From Burkholderiales bacterium UBA4615 (lineage in GTDB: Bacteria > Pseudomonadota > Gammaproteobacteria > Burkholderiales > Burkholderiaceae_E): a stretch of DNA of 24,148 nt. The stretch spans positions 32,860-57,007 of the forward strand of contig DGIT01000029.1 in NCBI GenBank assembly GCA_002386465.1. The letters are read 5' to 3'. The notes under the pieces were generated by a model that saw only the letters and a program-made list of their open reading frames with translations, was not told the origin of the DNA and made no database searches. Each line of letters opens with the position of its first letter. The stretch's first letter is position 1. The translations under genes were made by a program, and so were the position numbers. This document shows positions 23,980 through 24,148 of this stretch, piece by piece.

Positions 23980-23993
23980 TTCCCGTTCGGGAA
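23980..23993. promoter_or_regulatory. hipB-distal operator palindrome
   Basis: TTCCCG and CGGGAA arms around TT, a perfect palindrome resembling the first site. The centres of the two sites are 49 bases apart, which is close to an integral number of helical turns times five and would suit two bound HipB dimers. It lies between hipB and the dehydratase-like gene stop. Confidence 0.6.
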
Positions 23994-24028
23994 ATCTGAT
24001 TCCGCCAAAGCACTTCAGCTGAGAGCGC

Positions 24029-24148
24029 CTAGGCGCGGTCACGCAGGGCTGCGTCCGTCTCGGCCAGATCAGACAGGGACACATTGGCGCCGCACACCAG
24101 CACGCCGACCCGCTCGCCGGACTGCGGCGCCCAGGCACCACCGATGAT
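24029..24148 (-). CDS. PLP-dependent threonine/serine dehydratase-like protein, C-terminal fragment
   Basis: The last 39 residues of a gene entering from the right edge and ending in TAG at 24029. The GERVGVLVCGANVSLSDLA string is the final glycine-containing strand and helix of fold-type II pyridoxal-phosphate enzymes, in which a short (about 320-residue) threonine/serine dehydratase or hydroxyaspartate ammonia-lyase ends. The Cys in VCGAN stands near the position that contacts the pyridine ring in these enzymes. The rest, including the active-site Lys, is outside the window. Confidence 0.65.
   Translation of the reverse strand: MIGGAWAPQSGERVGVLVCGANVSLSDLAETDAALRDRA

Noticed and set aside
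1..24148. CRISPR array, tRNA, rRNA, insertion sequence or prophage
   Set aside because: I saw no regularly spaced repeats, no tRNA- or rRNA-like stretches and no transposase, integrase or phage structural genes.

Overview
This is a high-GC proteobacterial chromosome segment. The gene content (opgH-type glucosyltransferase, a TRAP transporter, a histone H1-like Ala/Lys-rich protein, cytochrome b561, Uma2) fits a free-living Betaproteobacterium such as a member of the Burkholderiales. That placement is an inference from gene content and codon use, since no rRNA or other marker gene is present. Genes are tightly packed, and many neighbours overlap by ATGA or nearly touch.

Region 1 (1-7430). After the N-terminus of an opgH-like gene on the minus strand comes the most interesting part of the window, a compact set built from pterin/riboflavin enzyme families. 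A plus-strand operon encodes a zinc-ligand-free MDR oxidoreductase, a PTPS/QueD-fold protein lacking the usual catalytic residues, a GT4 glycosyltransferase and a SAM methyltransferase. A minus-strand gene encodes a stand-alone RibD-type reductase. Divergent from it, a second plus-strand operon encodes a variant GTP cyclohydrolase II with a degenerate N-terminal domain, an exported protein of unknown function and a cytochrome b561. Together these suggest GTP being turned into a reduced, methylated and glycosylated pterin- or pyrimidine-derived small molecule. I know of no characterised product for this arrangement.

Region 2 (7438-13631). This holds ordinary accessory and housekeeping genes: an SDR oxidoreductase, a Uma2-family protein, a DUF1345 membrane protein, an LD-carboxypeptidase, a thiamine-diphosphate 2-oxoacid dehydrogenase E1 alpha/beta pair without E2/E3, and a small degenerate GGDEF protein (REDEF) that keeps an RxxD I-site.

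Region 3 (13711-20534). A 12-bp tandem repeat tract precedes a large cytoplasmic-type sulfatase. The sulfatase converges, across a strong nested inverted repeat, on a TRAP transporter ordered dctQ-dctM-dctP on the minus strand. Short repeats and hairpins separate dctM from dctP. Divergent from dctQ is an AbrB-family membrane protein.

Region 4 (20535-24148). A histone H1-like protein, an unrecognised 402-residue protein and a 58-residue membrane protein are followed by a decaying hipBA toxin-antitoxin locus. In that locus hipB and its palindromic operators look intact, while hipA has lost its start codon, gained a nonsense codon and suffered internal deletions. The window ends in the C-terminus of a PLP-dependent threonine/serine dehydratase-like gene on the minus strand.
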